Shown here piece after piece: positions 49,852 to 58,369 of a DNA stretch of 64,000 bases. The stretch lies in NCBI RefSeq assembly GCF_028532485.1, contig NZ_CP116942.1:930001-994000 (forward strand). The letters are read 5' to 3'. Both the position numbers and the translations under genes were made by a program. Below the pieces are notes generated by a model that saw only the letters and a list, made by a program, of their open reading frames with translations, did not search any database and was not told where the DNA came from. This DNA comes from Iamia majanohamensis (GTDB lineage: Bacteria; Actinomycetota; Acidimicrobiia; Acidimicrobiales; Iamiaceae). Numbering within the stretch: the stretch's first letter is position 1; the number at the start of each line of letters is the position of its first letter.

Positions 49852-50873
49852 CCACGCCCGGGTTCCCGGTCCCGGTGTTCGCCGCCAGCGCCGGCGACGC
49901 CTGGGGTGAGGTGCAGGAGCTGAGGGCCCGGCCCGAGATCCGTCTGGTGCCCTCCCCCCGCCAGGCGTCGGTCCTCCTCGTCGCCGGGGCCATCCCGAGC
50001 GATCACGCCGAGGCGGTCGACCGGGTGCACGACCAGCTGCCCCACCCCCGTGCCACCGTCCGGTGGCGCCCCCGCCCTGCCGGCCTCGCCGGCCCGGAGG
50101 TGGTGGTGGACGGGGGGCCCGACGAGGTCGTCGCTGCGATCGTCGCCGTGCACCTGACGCTGTCGGAGGGCGGCGAGGCCTCGGAGCCGGACCGCAATCC
50201 CGACCAGGAGCCCAACGAGTGGCGAGGGGTCGGTCCGAACGGGCAGGGAGGGGAGGGGATGATGGGTGGCACCCCCTACGGGCGTCCCATGGCCATGACC
50301 GGCGACGATCGCGACGGCCTGGCCCTCGATCAGCTCCATCTGCGCTTCGGTCCCTTCCTCGACGCCCTGCCGGCCGGTCTGGTGCTCGACGTGACCCTGC
50401 AGGGCGACGTCCTCCAGAAGGTCTCGGCGCGTCGATCCGACCCCACACCGGAGGAGGGTGTCGACGTCGATCCGGGTCGGCAGGGACTGCGCTGGCTGGC
50501 CCACGCCCTGCACGTCCAGGGTCTCGATGCGCTGGCTGCTCAGGCCGCCGACCTGGCCTGCGACCGCAGCCGTGGTCGCGACGTCGGGGTGGACCTCAGA
50601 CGGCTCCGGCGCCGCATCCGACGCAGCGGGCTGCTCTGGATGCTTCGCCAGACAGGAGTCGTTGACGGCGACGGCGATGCTGCGGACCGCTGGTCGCGCC
50701 GCCTCGACGCCATCGAGGCCGCGGTGGGTGACGCCGTCCTCGACAGGTCGCCCCCCACCGCGGTCGAGGACCTGGACGAGCTCCTCAAGGGCAAGACGCT
50801 GGGTGACGCCGTCACGACCATCGTGAGCCTCGACCTCGACACCGCCCCGATGGTCCGGGGAGCCGCACCATGA
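49842..50873 (+). CDS. NuoB/NuoD-like protein without Fe-S ligands
   Basis: A 343-aa soluble protein filling the position of nuoB/C/D. The N-terminal 80 residues resemble the flavodoxin-like part of NuoB (SPRQASVLLVAGAIP), but the four cluster cysteines are missing; only one Cys occurs in the protein. After an acidic linker, GTPYGRPMAMTGDDRDGLAL and VLDVTLQGDV resemble the conserved block of NuoD/hydrogenase-large-subunit relatives. The C-terminal half is helical and Arg-rich. It would form a peripheral cap on the membrane arm without redox centres. Assignment is by motif memory, not alignment. Confidence 0.6.
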   Translation: MAVTTPGFPVPVFAASAGDAWGEVQELRARPEIRLVPSPRQASVLLVAGAIPSDHAEAVDRVHDQLPHPRATVRWRPRPAGLAGPEVVVDGGPDEVVAAIVAVHLTLSEGGEASEPDRNPDQEPNEWRGVGPNGQGGEGMMGGTPYGRPMAMTGDDRDGLALDQLHLRFGPFLDALPAGLVLDVTLQGDVLQKVSARRSDPTPEEGVDVDPGRQGLRWLAHALHVQGLDALAAQAADLACDRSRGRDVGVDLRRLRRRIRRSGLLWMLRQTGVVDGDGDAADRWSRRLDAIEAAVGDAVLDRSPPTAVEDLDELLKGKTLGDAVTTIVSLDLDTAPMVRGAAP

Positions 50874-51835
50874 TGGGCGGCGACCGGATCGACGTGCCCT
50901 CAGGCATCGACCCGTTCCACCCGGCGCTCGCGGTGCCGGTCCTCTTGGCCGTGGTGGGCCTTGGCGCGGTGATCGCAGTGATCCTGCACAGGAAGGTGGC
51001 CTCATCGCTCGCCGGGACCGGCGGCTCGCCGGCGACGTCCGCCGCTGCACCCCTGCGCGAGGCCCGGTGGCTGGCACGCCAGCAGGTGGTCACCACGGAG
51101 CGCCCCGACCTCGCCACCTGGATCCTGGCCCCGGCGGCCTACCTCGGCCTGGCCGTGGCCGCCCTGTCCGTCGTGCCCCTGTCGGCGGGGGTGGCGGTGG
51201 CCGACGTGCGTACCGGCATCGTCGTCTTCGGGGCGGCCGAGGCCCTGGCCATCGTGGTCATCTTCCTCCACGGGTGGTCGCCGAACTCACCGTACGCGCT
51301 GATCAGCGCGTACCGGTTCGTCGCGGTGGCCCTGTCCTACGAGCTGCTCAGCATGTTCGTCCTCATCGCCGCGGCCATCCCGGCCGGGTCGCTCTCCATC
51401 GGCGCCATCGTCGACTCCCAGGCCGGTCTGTGGAACGTCGTTCGCCAGCCCCTCGGCCTGCCCCTCTGGCTGGTGGTGTCCTGGGGGGTCACCTTCTCTG
51501 GCCCGCTCGCGGTGGTCGACTCGGCCGACCTGGCCGGTGGCGGGGGAGTGGAGGACAGCGGGCTCCAGCGCCTGGCCTGGGCGGGCGCCCGCGCCGCCAT
51601 GCTGGTGGTGTTCGCCGCCGCCGGTGCGACGGTGTTCCTCGGCGGGTGGCAGGGGCCGGTGCTCCCGGGCGGGGCCTGGATGGCCCTGAAGACGGCCGCA
51701 CTGCTCGCCGTGCTCGTGGTCGGCGACATCACCCTCGCCCGGATGAGCGCACAGCGGTTCGTGCGCCTGGCGTGGGCTGTGCTCCTGCCGCTGGCCTTCC
51801 TCGACCTCCTCATCGCTGGGCTGGGGTCGTTGTGA
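50870..51835 (+). CDS. nuoH: complex I membrane subunit NuoH, divergent
   Basis: A 321-aa membrane protein with eight or so helices. NSPYALISAYRFVAVALSYEL matches the conserved NuoH helix near the quinone channel, and SAQRFVRLAWAVLLPLAF matches the C-terminal DQ...W..LLP motif. The acidic quinone-loop signature (EAE...E.SG) is degraded to VDSADLAGGGGVEDSGLQ, and the ERK motif at helix 1 is missing. It probably couples structurally without normal quinone chemistry. ATGA overlap upstream, GTGA downstream. Confidence 0.85.
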   Translation: MMGGDRIDVPSGIDPFHPALAVPVLLAVVGLGAVIAVILHRKVASSLAGTGGSPATSAAAPLREARWLARQQVVTTERPDLATWILAPAAYLGLAVAALSVVPLSAGVAVADVRTGIVVFGAAEALAIVVIFLHGWSPNSPYALISAYRFVAVALSYELLSMFVLIAAAIPAGSLSIGAIVDSQAGLWNVVRQPLGLPLWLVVSWGVTFSGPLAVVDSADLAGGGGVEDSGLQRLAWAGARAAMLVVFAAAGATVFLGGWQGPVLPGGAWMALKTAALLAVLVVGDITLARMSAQRFVRLAWAVLLPLAFLDLLIAGLGSL

Positions 51836-52446
51836 TCGACGTCGCCTTCGTGGTCTTCTCCCTGACCGCCGTGGTGAGCGGCTACCTCGTCTTCCGCGTC
51901 GACTCCATGATCCGCGCCTCGTTCCTGCTGCTGGCCTCGTTCCTCAACGTGGGGGCGGTGCTCGTCCTCCTGCTCGCCGAGTACCTGGGCACCGCGCTGC
52001 TGTTCATGATGACCGTCGAGATGATCGTCATGGCCCTGTTCATGGTGATGTTCATGATGAACCCGGCCGGGCTCAACCCCATGTCGATGGTCCACCAGCC
52101 CCGGGTCGCGGCGGTGGCCGGTGTGGTGGCCGCCGGCGGCATCTGGGCGGTCGCGCTGTTCGCCGAGTTCCCGGACGCGCCGGTGGTGGATGCCGACCAG
52201 GCCGTCCGCGACCTGGGCTTCGAGCTGCTCGGTCAGTCGATGCTCGTGTTCGAGAGCGCCGGGGTGACGCTGTTGGCCACGATGGTCTGCGCCGTGGTGC
52301 TGTCGGCGGCCAGGGGACGCTACGGCGACGGCTACGAGGGGTCGGTAGCACCGCCGCTCGACCCCGGCGGTGACCACCGCCCTGAGGATGACCTGGTCGA
52401 CGACGACGCCGCGGGCGACCACCACCACGGCCACGGGGGCATGTGA
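51832..52446 (+). CDS. nuoJ: complex I membrane subunit NuoJ
   Basis: A 204-aa, five-helix subunit. Helix 3 region AEYLGTALLFMMTVEMIVMALFM corresponds to the hinge helix of NuoJ but carries extra glutamates. The C-terminus is His/Asp-rich (DDLVDDDAAGDHHHGHGG), unusual for NuoJ and a possible metal-binding tail. GTG at 51832 overlaps nuoH; it shares one base with nuoK. Confidence 0.85.
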   Translation: MIDVAFVVFSLTAVVSGYLVFRVDSMIRASFLLLASFLNVGAVLVLLLAEYLGTALLFMMTVEMIVMALFMVMFMMNPAGLNPMSMVHQPRVAAVAGVVAAGGIWAVALFAEFPDAPVVDADQAVRDLGFELLGQSMLVFESAGVTLLATMVCAVVLSAARGRYGDGYEGSVAPPLDPGGDHRPEDDLVDDDAAGDHHHGHGGM

Positions 52447-52751
52447 TGTCCCTCGTGACGATCCTGCTGGTGGCCGGGGCGCTCATCGGCATCGGCGTGT
52501 GGGGGGCGCTGGCCCAGCAGTCGTTCGTGATGCTGATGATGGGCATCGAGCTGGTGGTGAACGGGGTCATCCTGGCCGCCGCCGGGTTCTGGGCCGAGAC
52601 CGGCGCCGGGGGGCCCAAGGGCCAGGTGCTGGTGATCGTGGCCATGGCGGTGATGGCGGTGGAGATGGCGATCGGGTTCGCGTTGGTGGCTGCGGTGTAC
52701 CGGGCCCGCCAGGCCGACATGACCGAGGGCATCGGGTCGCTCCGTGGCTGA
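52446..52751 (+). CDS. nuoK: complex I membrane subunit NuoK
   Basis: A 101-aa, three-helix subunit. The two proton-path glutamates are kept: MLMMGIELVVNGV and MAVMAVEMAIGFAL. ATG at 52446 shares a base with the nuoJ stop (TGATG). It overlaps nuoL by 8 nt. Confidence 0.9.
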   Translation: MSLVTILLVAGALIGIGVWGALAQQSFVMLMMGIELVVNGVILAAAGFWAETGAGGPKGQVLVIVAMAVMAVEMAIGFALVAAVYRARQADMTEGIGSLRG

Positions 52752-54678
52752 GGTCGCTCTGCTCGTCGTGGTGGCCCTCCCGGTGCTCGCCGGCCTGGCC
52801 CTGTGGGCGTGGGGCGATCGGCCGGGCGCGGTGCTGGCCCTCGGCGCCCTGGGGTCGCTCGCCCTCACCCTCGGGGCGGCGGTGCTGGTGGCCGTCGACC
52901 AGCCCGATGCCGCGCTGCGCTGGGGTGCGGGCATCACCCTCCGGGTCGAGGTGGCCGACCTGGCTCGGGCCCCGATCGTCTTGGTCGCCTTCGTGGGTCT
53001 GGCCGTGGCCGCCTACGCCCTGGGCTACGGCGAGGTGCGGGGACGGGCCCGGATCGTCGGCCTGCTGGTCGCCTTCGTCGGCACCATGGAGCTGCTGCTG
53101 CTCGCCGGCGACCTGTTGACCCTGCTGGTGGCGTGGGAGCTGGTCGGCCTCCTGTCGTGGGCGTTGATCGCTCACCACTGGCGGGGCGACGCCCCCTCAC
53201 AGGCCACCCACGCCTTCCTCGCGACCCGGCTGGGCGACCTGGGCCTGTTCCTGGCCGCAGGCGCGGCCTTCGCCGCCACCGGCACGTTCGACCTCGCTGC
53301 ACTGAGCGGAGCACACGGCGGCCTGCTCACCGTGGTCGTCGTCGGAGTCTTGCTCGCCGCGGTGGCCAAGTCGGCCCAGCTACCGTTCTCGCCGTGGTTG
53401 TTCGCGGCCATGGCCGGACCCACCCCGGCCTCGGCCCTGCTGCACTCGGCGACGATGGTGGCGGCGGGGGCCTACCTCCTGGCCCGGCTGCAGCCGGTGC
53501 TCGACGGGGTGGGGTGGTTCGGCCCGCTCACGATCGGGATCGGGTTGGTGACCGCGCTGGCCGGGGGGCTGGTGGCGGCGGTGCAGCCCGAGGCCAAGAA
53601 GCTCCTGGCTGCCTCCACCTCGGCCCACTACGGCCTCATGCTCGTGGCGGTCGGGGCCGGGTACCCCGCGGTGGCCGTCGCGCACCTGGTGGCCCACGGG
53701 CTGTTCAAGGCGCTGCTGTTCGTCTCGGCCGGCGTCGCCATCGACGCATCGGGCCATGCGGAGCTGGCGGACATGCGCCTCGGTCGTCGCCTCCCGCAGG
53801 TCGCCGCCCTGACCGCAGTGGGGACGCTCGCCCTGGCCGCGGTCCCCCCGCTCGGGGGAGCGTGGACCAAGGAGGAGGTGGTGGCGGCCGGGACCCACGC
53901 AGCGCCCTGGGTCGGAGGACTCGTGGTGGTGGCCGGTGCCCTCAGCGCGTTCTACGCGGCGCGCTTCCAGCTGCTGGCCTACGGCCGGGGGGACCACGAG
54001 CCCGATGATGCGGACGGTCCCCGCCTCGGGGGCCGGCGGTCCGCGACCGGCGCCATGGTCCTGCTGGCCGGGGCCGGGGTCCTCCTCGGCCTGGTCTGGA
54101 CACCGTGGGGGGAGGAGCGGGTGCTGGAGATCGCCGCGTCGTCGCTCCCCTCGAGCGAGGCCTGGGAGGTGCCCGCGTCGCTGGTGGCGCTGGTGCTCGC
54201 CGGGTACGCCGCCGTGCTGCTCGACCGATCTCGCCGCCTCGCGGTGCCGTCCCCCGGTGCGGGGTGGGCGCGCGTCTCCAGGTGGTTCGACCTGGGGGTG
54301 GTCGTGGAGGTCGCGGTGGTCGACCCCGTCTTGGCCCTGGCGCGCACCGCGGCCCGGTTCGACGATCGTGTCGTCGATGCCGGCGTCCGGGGCGTGGCGG
54401 CTGGTGGCTCCGGGGTCTCGCGCCTCCTGGCTCGAGGCGACGACCGGGTGGTCGATGCCGGGATCCGCGGTGCGGCCCGGTTCGGGGTGTGGGCGGCGGG
54501 CGCCCTCGACCGGGTGGGCGAGGTGTCCCTGGACGGCGTGGTCGACGGGATCGCCCGCATGACGGGCGCCGCGGGGCGGGACGGCCGGCGACTCCAGTCC
54601 GGCCAGACCCACCACTACTACGCCGGCATCGCCGTCGGCTTGTTCGTCCTCGTCCTCGTCGCTACCGCCTGGAGATGA
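52744..54678 (+). CDS. nuoL: complex I antiporter-like subunit NuoL
   Basis: A 644-aa subunit with about 16 helices. Pumping residues are conserved: Glu in VAWELVGLLSWALI, Lys in VAKSAQLPFSPWLFAAMAGP, Lys in EAKKLLAAST and Lys in GGAWTKEEV. The C-terminal third has an unusual internal repeat (DDRVVDAGVRG / DDRVVDAGIRGAARFG) before a last helix (HHYYAGIAVGLFVLVL), corresponding to the lateral-helix region. GTG start. Confidence 0.92.
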   Translation: MAEVALLVVVALPVLAGLALWAWGDRPGAVLALGALGSLALTLGAAVLVAVDQPDAALRWGAGITLRVEVADLARAPIVLVAFVGLAVAAYALGYGEVRGRARIVGLLVAFVGTMELLLLAGDLLTLLVAWELVGLLSWALIAHHWRGDAPSQATHAFLATRLGDLGLFLAAGAAFAATGTFDLAALSGAHGGLLTVVVVGVLLAAVAKSAQLPFSPWLFAAMAGPTPASALLHSATMVAAGAYLLARLQPVLDGVGWFGPLTIGIGLVTALAGGLVAAVQPEAKKLLAASTSAHYGLMLVAVGAGYPAVAVAHLVAHGLFKALLFVSAGVAIDASGHAELADMRLGRRLPQVAALTAVGTLALAAVPPLGGAWTKEEVVAAGTHAAPWVGGLVVVAGALSAFYAARFQLLAYGRGDHEPDDADGPRLGGRRSATGAMVLLAGAGVLLGLVWTPWGEERVLEIAASSLPSSEAWEVPASLVALVLAGYAAVLLDRSRRLAVPSPGAGWARVSRWFDLGVVVEVAVVDPVLALARTAARFDDRVVDAGVRGVAAGGSGVSRLLARGDDRVVDAGIRGAARFGVWAAGALDRVGEVSLDGVVDGIARMTGAAGRDGRRLQSGQTHHYYAGIAVGLFVLVLVATAWR

Positions 54679-54682
54679 TCTC

Positions 54683-56179
54683 GTGCTGACCGCCGCCGTC
54701 CTCGTCCCCGCCCTGGCCGCCGTGGCCCTGGTGCTGGGCCGCACCTGGAGCGAGGCCGTGACCCGCGTCGTCGCCGTGGTCGCCAGTGCGGTGCCCCTCG
54801 TCCTGCTGGTCGGGACGTGGATCCGCTTCGACACCGGCGGGTCGCAGCCGTTCCAGCTGGTCGAGGAGACCGACTGGATCCCGACCCTGGGCGTGGGCTG
54901 GCGCCTCGGCGTCGACGGCATCTCCCTCGCCTTGGCCCTGCTCTCGGCCCTCATCTTCGTGGTCGCGGTGGCCTACCCGGTCGACCTGCGCGGTCGGCAC
55001 CGCCAGTACCGGGCCTGGTTCCTCTTCCTGGAGGCGGTGTCGCTGGGCGTGTTCCTGTCCATCGACCTGCTCCTCTTCTACGTCTTCTTCGACCTGAGCC
55101 TGGTCGGGATGTACTTCCTCATCGGGCGGTGGGGCCACGGCGAGGCCCGGGCCGCAGCGCTCAAGTTCTTCCTCTACACCCTGGCCGGCTCCCTGGTGAT
55201 GCTGCTCGGGTTCCTCGCCCTCTACCTGCAGACCGACCCCCTCACCTTCGACATGCGAGTGCTCATCGCCGAGCAGCCCCTCGCCGGCCGGGGCGCCACC
55301 GCCGGCCTGGCCCTGCTCGCCATCCTCGTCGGCCTGGCCGTCAAGACGCCGCTCGTCCCCGTCCACACCTGGCTGCCCCCGGCCCACGTCAACGCCCCCG
55401 GCCCCGCCTCCGCGTTGCTGGCCGGTGTCCTCCTGAAGATGGGCACCTTCGGGATGATCCGGATCCCGCTGTCGATGATGCGCGACACCTTCGAGACCTA
55501 CGCACCGGTCCTGGTCGGCTTCGCCCTGCTCAGCATCATCTACGGCGCGCTGGTCGCCCTGGGCCAGACCGACCTCAAGCGCCGCATCGCCTACTCCTCG
55601 GTCAACCACATGGGCTACGCCGTCCTCGGCATCGCCGTGGCCGGGTCACTCGGGTCCGGCGAGGAGGCCGGCCGCCGCCTGGCCCTCACCGGGGCCACCG
55701 TCGAGATGGTCGCCCACGGCCTCATCACCGGCGCCCTCTTCCTCGTCGCCGGCTCCTTCTGGACCCGCACCCAGGACTACGACATGGACCACTACGGAGG
55801 CCTGGCGGGCACCGCCCCCCGCCTCACCGGGGCCGCCACCCTCGCCGCCTTCGCCAGCCTCGGCCTCCCCGGGCTGGCCGGGTTCGTCGCCGAGCTCCAG
55901 ATCTTCGTCGGGACCTTCTCCGTCTACCCATGGGTCGCGGCCGCGGCGCTCGTCGGCGTGCTCATCACCGCCGCCCTGTTCCTGCAGATGGTCCAGAAGC
56001 TGTTCTTCGGCGACCTCCCGACCCGGCTCCGCGACTTCGCCGACCTCGGCCACCGGGAGGCCCTGGCCCTGGTCCCCCTCCTCGTGCTGGTGGTGGTCAT
56101 CGGGGTGTGGCCCACCTGGCTCCTGGACCTCCTGACCCCGACCAGCGAGGCCATCGTCAGCGCGTTCGGGGTGCGCTGA
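54683..56179 (+). CDS. nuoM: complex I antiporter-like subunit NuoM
   Basis: A 498-aa, 14-helix subunit. GVDGISLALALLSAL, KTPLVPVHTWLPPAHVNAPG (Lys) and TDLKRRIAYSSVNHMGY (Lys) are standard. The helix 5 glutamate is an aspartate here (VFFDLSLVGMYFLIG), a conservative change at a proton-path residue. Helix 12 keeps Glu (FVAELQIFVG). GTG start 4 nt after nuoL. Confidence 0.92.
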   Translation: MLTAAVLVPALAAVALVLGRTWSEAVTRVVAVVASAVPLVLLVGTWIRFDTGGSQPFQLVEETDWIPTLGVGWRLGVDGISLALALLSALIFVVAVAYPVDLRGRHRQYRAWFLFLEAVSLGVFLSIDLLLFYVFFDLSLVGMYFLIGRWGHGEARAAALKFFLYTLAGSLVMLLGFLALYLQTDPLTFDMRVLIAEQPLAGRGATAGLALLAILVGLAVKTPLVPVHTWLPPAHVNAPGPASALLAGVLLKMGTFGMIRIPLSMMRDTFETYAPVLVGFALLSIIYGALVALGQTDLKRRIAYSSVNHMGYAVLGIAVAGSLGSGEEAGRRLALTGATVEMVAHGLITGALFLVAGSFWTRTQDYDMDHYGGLAGTAPRLTGAATLAAFASLGLPGLAGFVAELQIFVGTFSVYPWVAAAALVGVLITAALFLQMVQKLFFGDLPTRLRDFADLGHREALALVPLLVLVVVIGVWPTWLLDLLTPTSEAIVSAFGVR

Positions 56180-56182
56180 ACG

Positions 56183-57595
56183 GTGGACGTCGGCCACCTC
56201 GCACCCGAGATCGCGCTCGTCCTCGGCGCCGTCGCCGTGGTGCTCGTCGCCTCCTTCACCCGGCGCGAGCGCCAGTGGATCACCACCCCGCTGGCCGCAG
56301 TGGCGGTGGTGGCGTCGGGCGGGATCAGCATCGGCCTGGCCCGTGGAGCGGACCAGCAGCTCTCGTTCGACCGGGCCTGGGCCCTCGACGGCGCCACCCA
56401 GGGCGCCGAGCTCATCATCGCGGGGGCCACCCTGGTCTGCCTGCTGCTCAGCGCCGAGTGGTTCCGCACCGATCCCCGCCGGGGTGAGTACCCCGCGGTG
56501 CTGCTGTTCTCGGCCGCCGGCGCCATGGTCCTGGCCGGAGCGGCCGACACCATGGAGGTCGTCGTCGGGATGCTCCTGGTGTCGGTGACCGGGTACACCT
56601 TGGCCGCCTACCACCGGGCGTCCCCGGCGGCCGTCGAGGCCGGCATGCGCTACTTCCTCATCGGGGCGCTCACCAACGCCGTGCTCCTGGTCGGCGTGGT
56701 GATCCTCTACGGCAGCACGGGGACCACCAACCTGGACGACACCGCCTCGGCCCTCGCCGCCGGCGCCGACCCGGTGGCCATCGTGGCAGTGGTCGTCTGC
56801 CTGGTCGTCGGGCTCGGCTTCGAGATCGGCGCCGTGCCCTCCCACGTCTGGGTGCCCGACGTCGCACAGGCCGCGCCCGCACCCTCAGCCGCCTTCCTCA
56901 CCGTCGTGCCCAAGGTCGGCGCCCTGGTCGCCCTGGCGCGCGTGCTCCAGGTCCTGCCCGAGGACGCGGTGGCCTGGCGTCCGATCATCGCCCTGCTCGC
57001 CGCGGTCACCATGACCGTCGGCAACCTCCTGGCCCTCTGGCAGGACGACCTGCGCCGCATGCTCGGGTGGTCGTCGGTGTCCCAGGCCGGCTACGCCCTG
57101 ATGGCGGTCGTGGTCATCGACCGCGCCGACATGGCCCTGCCGTCGCTCATCGTCTTCCTCGCCGCCTACGCGGCGGCCACCACCGCCGCCTTCGCGGTGG
57201 TCACCGAGCTCCGAGGCCGGACCGCGCTCGCCGACTACCGGGGCCTGGGCGCCACCCATCCCTGGCTGGCGGTGGCCCTGGTGGTGTCGCTGCTCTCGCT
57301 GGTCGGCATCCCGCCCCTCGGTGGCTTCGTCGGGAAGCTCACCCTCTTCACCGCCACCATCGACGGGGGCTACGGCTGGCTGGCTGCCCTGGCCGTGGCC
57401 AACACCGTGGCGTCGCTCTTCTACTACCTGCGCGTGGTCGCCCCGATGGCCTTCGACACCTCACCCCGGCCCGCCGCCGTGCTGGGACGGTGGGCCGGAG
57501 GGGCCGTGGCCTTCGCGGCCTTCGCCACCGTCCTGCTCGGACTCCTCGCCGGACCGCTGCTCACCGCCCTGGACAGTGCTGTCCTATTGCCCTGA
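56183..57595 (+). CDS. nuoN: complex I antiporter-like subunit NuoN
   Basis: A 470-aa, 14-helix subunit. SHVWVPDVAQAAPAPSAAFL, VPKVGALVALARV (Lys), LRRMLGWSSVSQAGY (Lys replaced by Arg) and PPLGGFVGKLTLF (Lys) are recognisable. GTG start 3 nt after nuoM. Last gene of the operon. No nuoB, C, E, F, G or I gene occurs in the window. Confidence 0.92.
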   Translation: MDVGHLAPEIALVLGAVAVVLVASFTRRERQWITTPLAAVAVVASGGISIGLARGADQQLSFDRAWALDGATQGAELIIAGATLVCLLLSAEWFRTDPRRGEYPAVLLFSAAGAMVLAGAADTMEVVVGMLLVSVTGYTLAAYHRASPAAVEAGMRYFLIGALTNAVLLVGVVILYGSTGTTNLDDTASALAAGADPVAIVAVVVCLVVGLGFEIGAVPSHVWVPDVAQAAPAPSAAFLTVVPKVGALVALARVLQVLPEDAVAWRPIIALLAAVTMTVGNLLALWQDDLRRMLGWSSVSQAGYALMAVVVIDRADMALPSLIVFLAAYAAATTAAFAVVTELRGRTALADYRGLGATHPWLAVALVVSLLSLVGIPPLGGFVGKLTLFTATIDGGYGWLAALAVANTVASLFYYLRVVAPMAFDTSPRPAAVLGRWAGGAVAFAAFATVLLGLLAGPLLTALDSAVLLP

Positions 57596-57648
57596 CAGCC
57601 ACATCCTCGGTCGACCCGGGGCAGCAACAACCGTCGTGCGGTCGCGGT

Positions 57649-57666
57649 CTACGATTCTCAGTAGTA
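57649..57666. promoter_or_regulatory. possible BlaI-type half-site before copC
   Basis: CTAC (57649-57652) and GTAG (57661-57664) are inverted, with a perfect right half AGTAGTA but a weak left half, 32 nt upstream of the copC GTG. Weaker than the other dyads. Confidence 0.3.
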
Positions 57667-57697
57667 GTTGGCTCGCTGGCGTCGGAGGACCGCTCTC

Positions 57698-58369
57698 GTG
57701 AACCGAAGGCCCACGAGAGCCGTCTTGGGGGCACTGGTCGTTCTCATCGTCGTGGGATGGGCATCGCCCGTCGGTGCTCACACCGAGTTCGGGTCCTCCG
57801 ACCCAGCCGATGGGGCGACCGTCGCCGCCGGTCGCGACACCGTCACCATCAGCTTCACCAACGAGGCCGCGGCGAGCGGTGAAGGCTTCGTCGTGCTCGA
57901 CCCGACCCTGGGGGAACGCTCCCCGAGCACGGTGGAGACGCCGGAGGTCGGGCTGTTCGTCCTGTCGTTCTCACCCGCGCTGAGCGCTGGCGAGATCGGT
58001 GTGCGATGGACCGTGAAGGCTCCCGACGCCCACGCCATCGAAGGAGCGTTCACCTTCACCGTCGAAGCTCCAGCCGGTGCGCAGCCGGACACGTCCACCT
58101 CAGCCGGTGGAGCTGAACCTGCACTGGACGAGTTCCTCGCGGAGGGGGGGGACATCGAGCGAAGGGAGGACCATCGCCAACGTGGGGCGGTTCGTGGCGA
58201 TGGGCGCAACGATGGTCGCGGTCGGGTTCTTGGTCTTCGCGCTCACCGTCATGCGGGGCACCCGGCCGGAGCTGCGTCTGCTGCTGTTCTGGATCCGCCG
58301 GGCCGGCTTGTTCGTCGTCGTCGGGACGGTCATCGATGGTCTGGGGCAGGTCATCTTCGAGTCGGGTGA
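57698..58369 (+). CDS. CopC copper-binding protein, frame lost at poly-G
   Basis: Signal peptide followed by a mature CopC domain beginning AHTEFGSSDPADGA, with TVKAPDAHAIEGAFTF near its end. After LDEFLAEGG the open frame turns into Arg-rich nonsense up to the stop at 58369. The CopD part follows in the next frame. One G too many in an 8-G run (58144-58151) accounts for the split, so a CopC-CopD fusion like the one at 33691 is likely. GGAGG lies 9 nt before the GTG. Confidence 0.75.
   Translation: MNRRPTRAVLGALVVLIVVGWASPVGAHTEFGSSDPADGATVAAGRDTVTISFTNEAAASGEGFVVLDPTLGERSPSTVETPEVGLFVLSFSPALSAGEIGVRWTVKAPDAHAIEGAFTFTVEAPAGAQPDTSTSAGGAEPALDEFLAEGGDIERREDHRQRGAVRGDGRNDGRGRVLGLRAHRHAGHPAGAASAAVLDPPGRLVRRRRDGHRWSGAGHLRVG
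58144..58151 (+). repeat. 8-G homopolymer at a frameshift
   Basis: Eight consecutive G within GCGGAGGGGGGGGACATC. Seven would join the CopC and CopD frames. Either a sequencing or assembly error or a slippable switch. Confidence 0.85.

Noticed and set aside
52803-54689. Long Arg/Gly-rich frames within nuoL
   Set aside because: Alternate-frame readings of nuoL without hydrophobic segments or motifs.
57596-57697. Riboswitch-like leader before CopC
   Set aside because: Only a weak TAC/GTAG half-site and a plausible ribosome site are visible; no conserved structured core.
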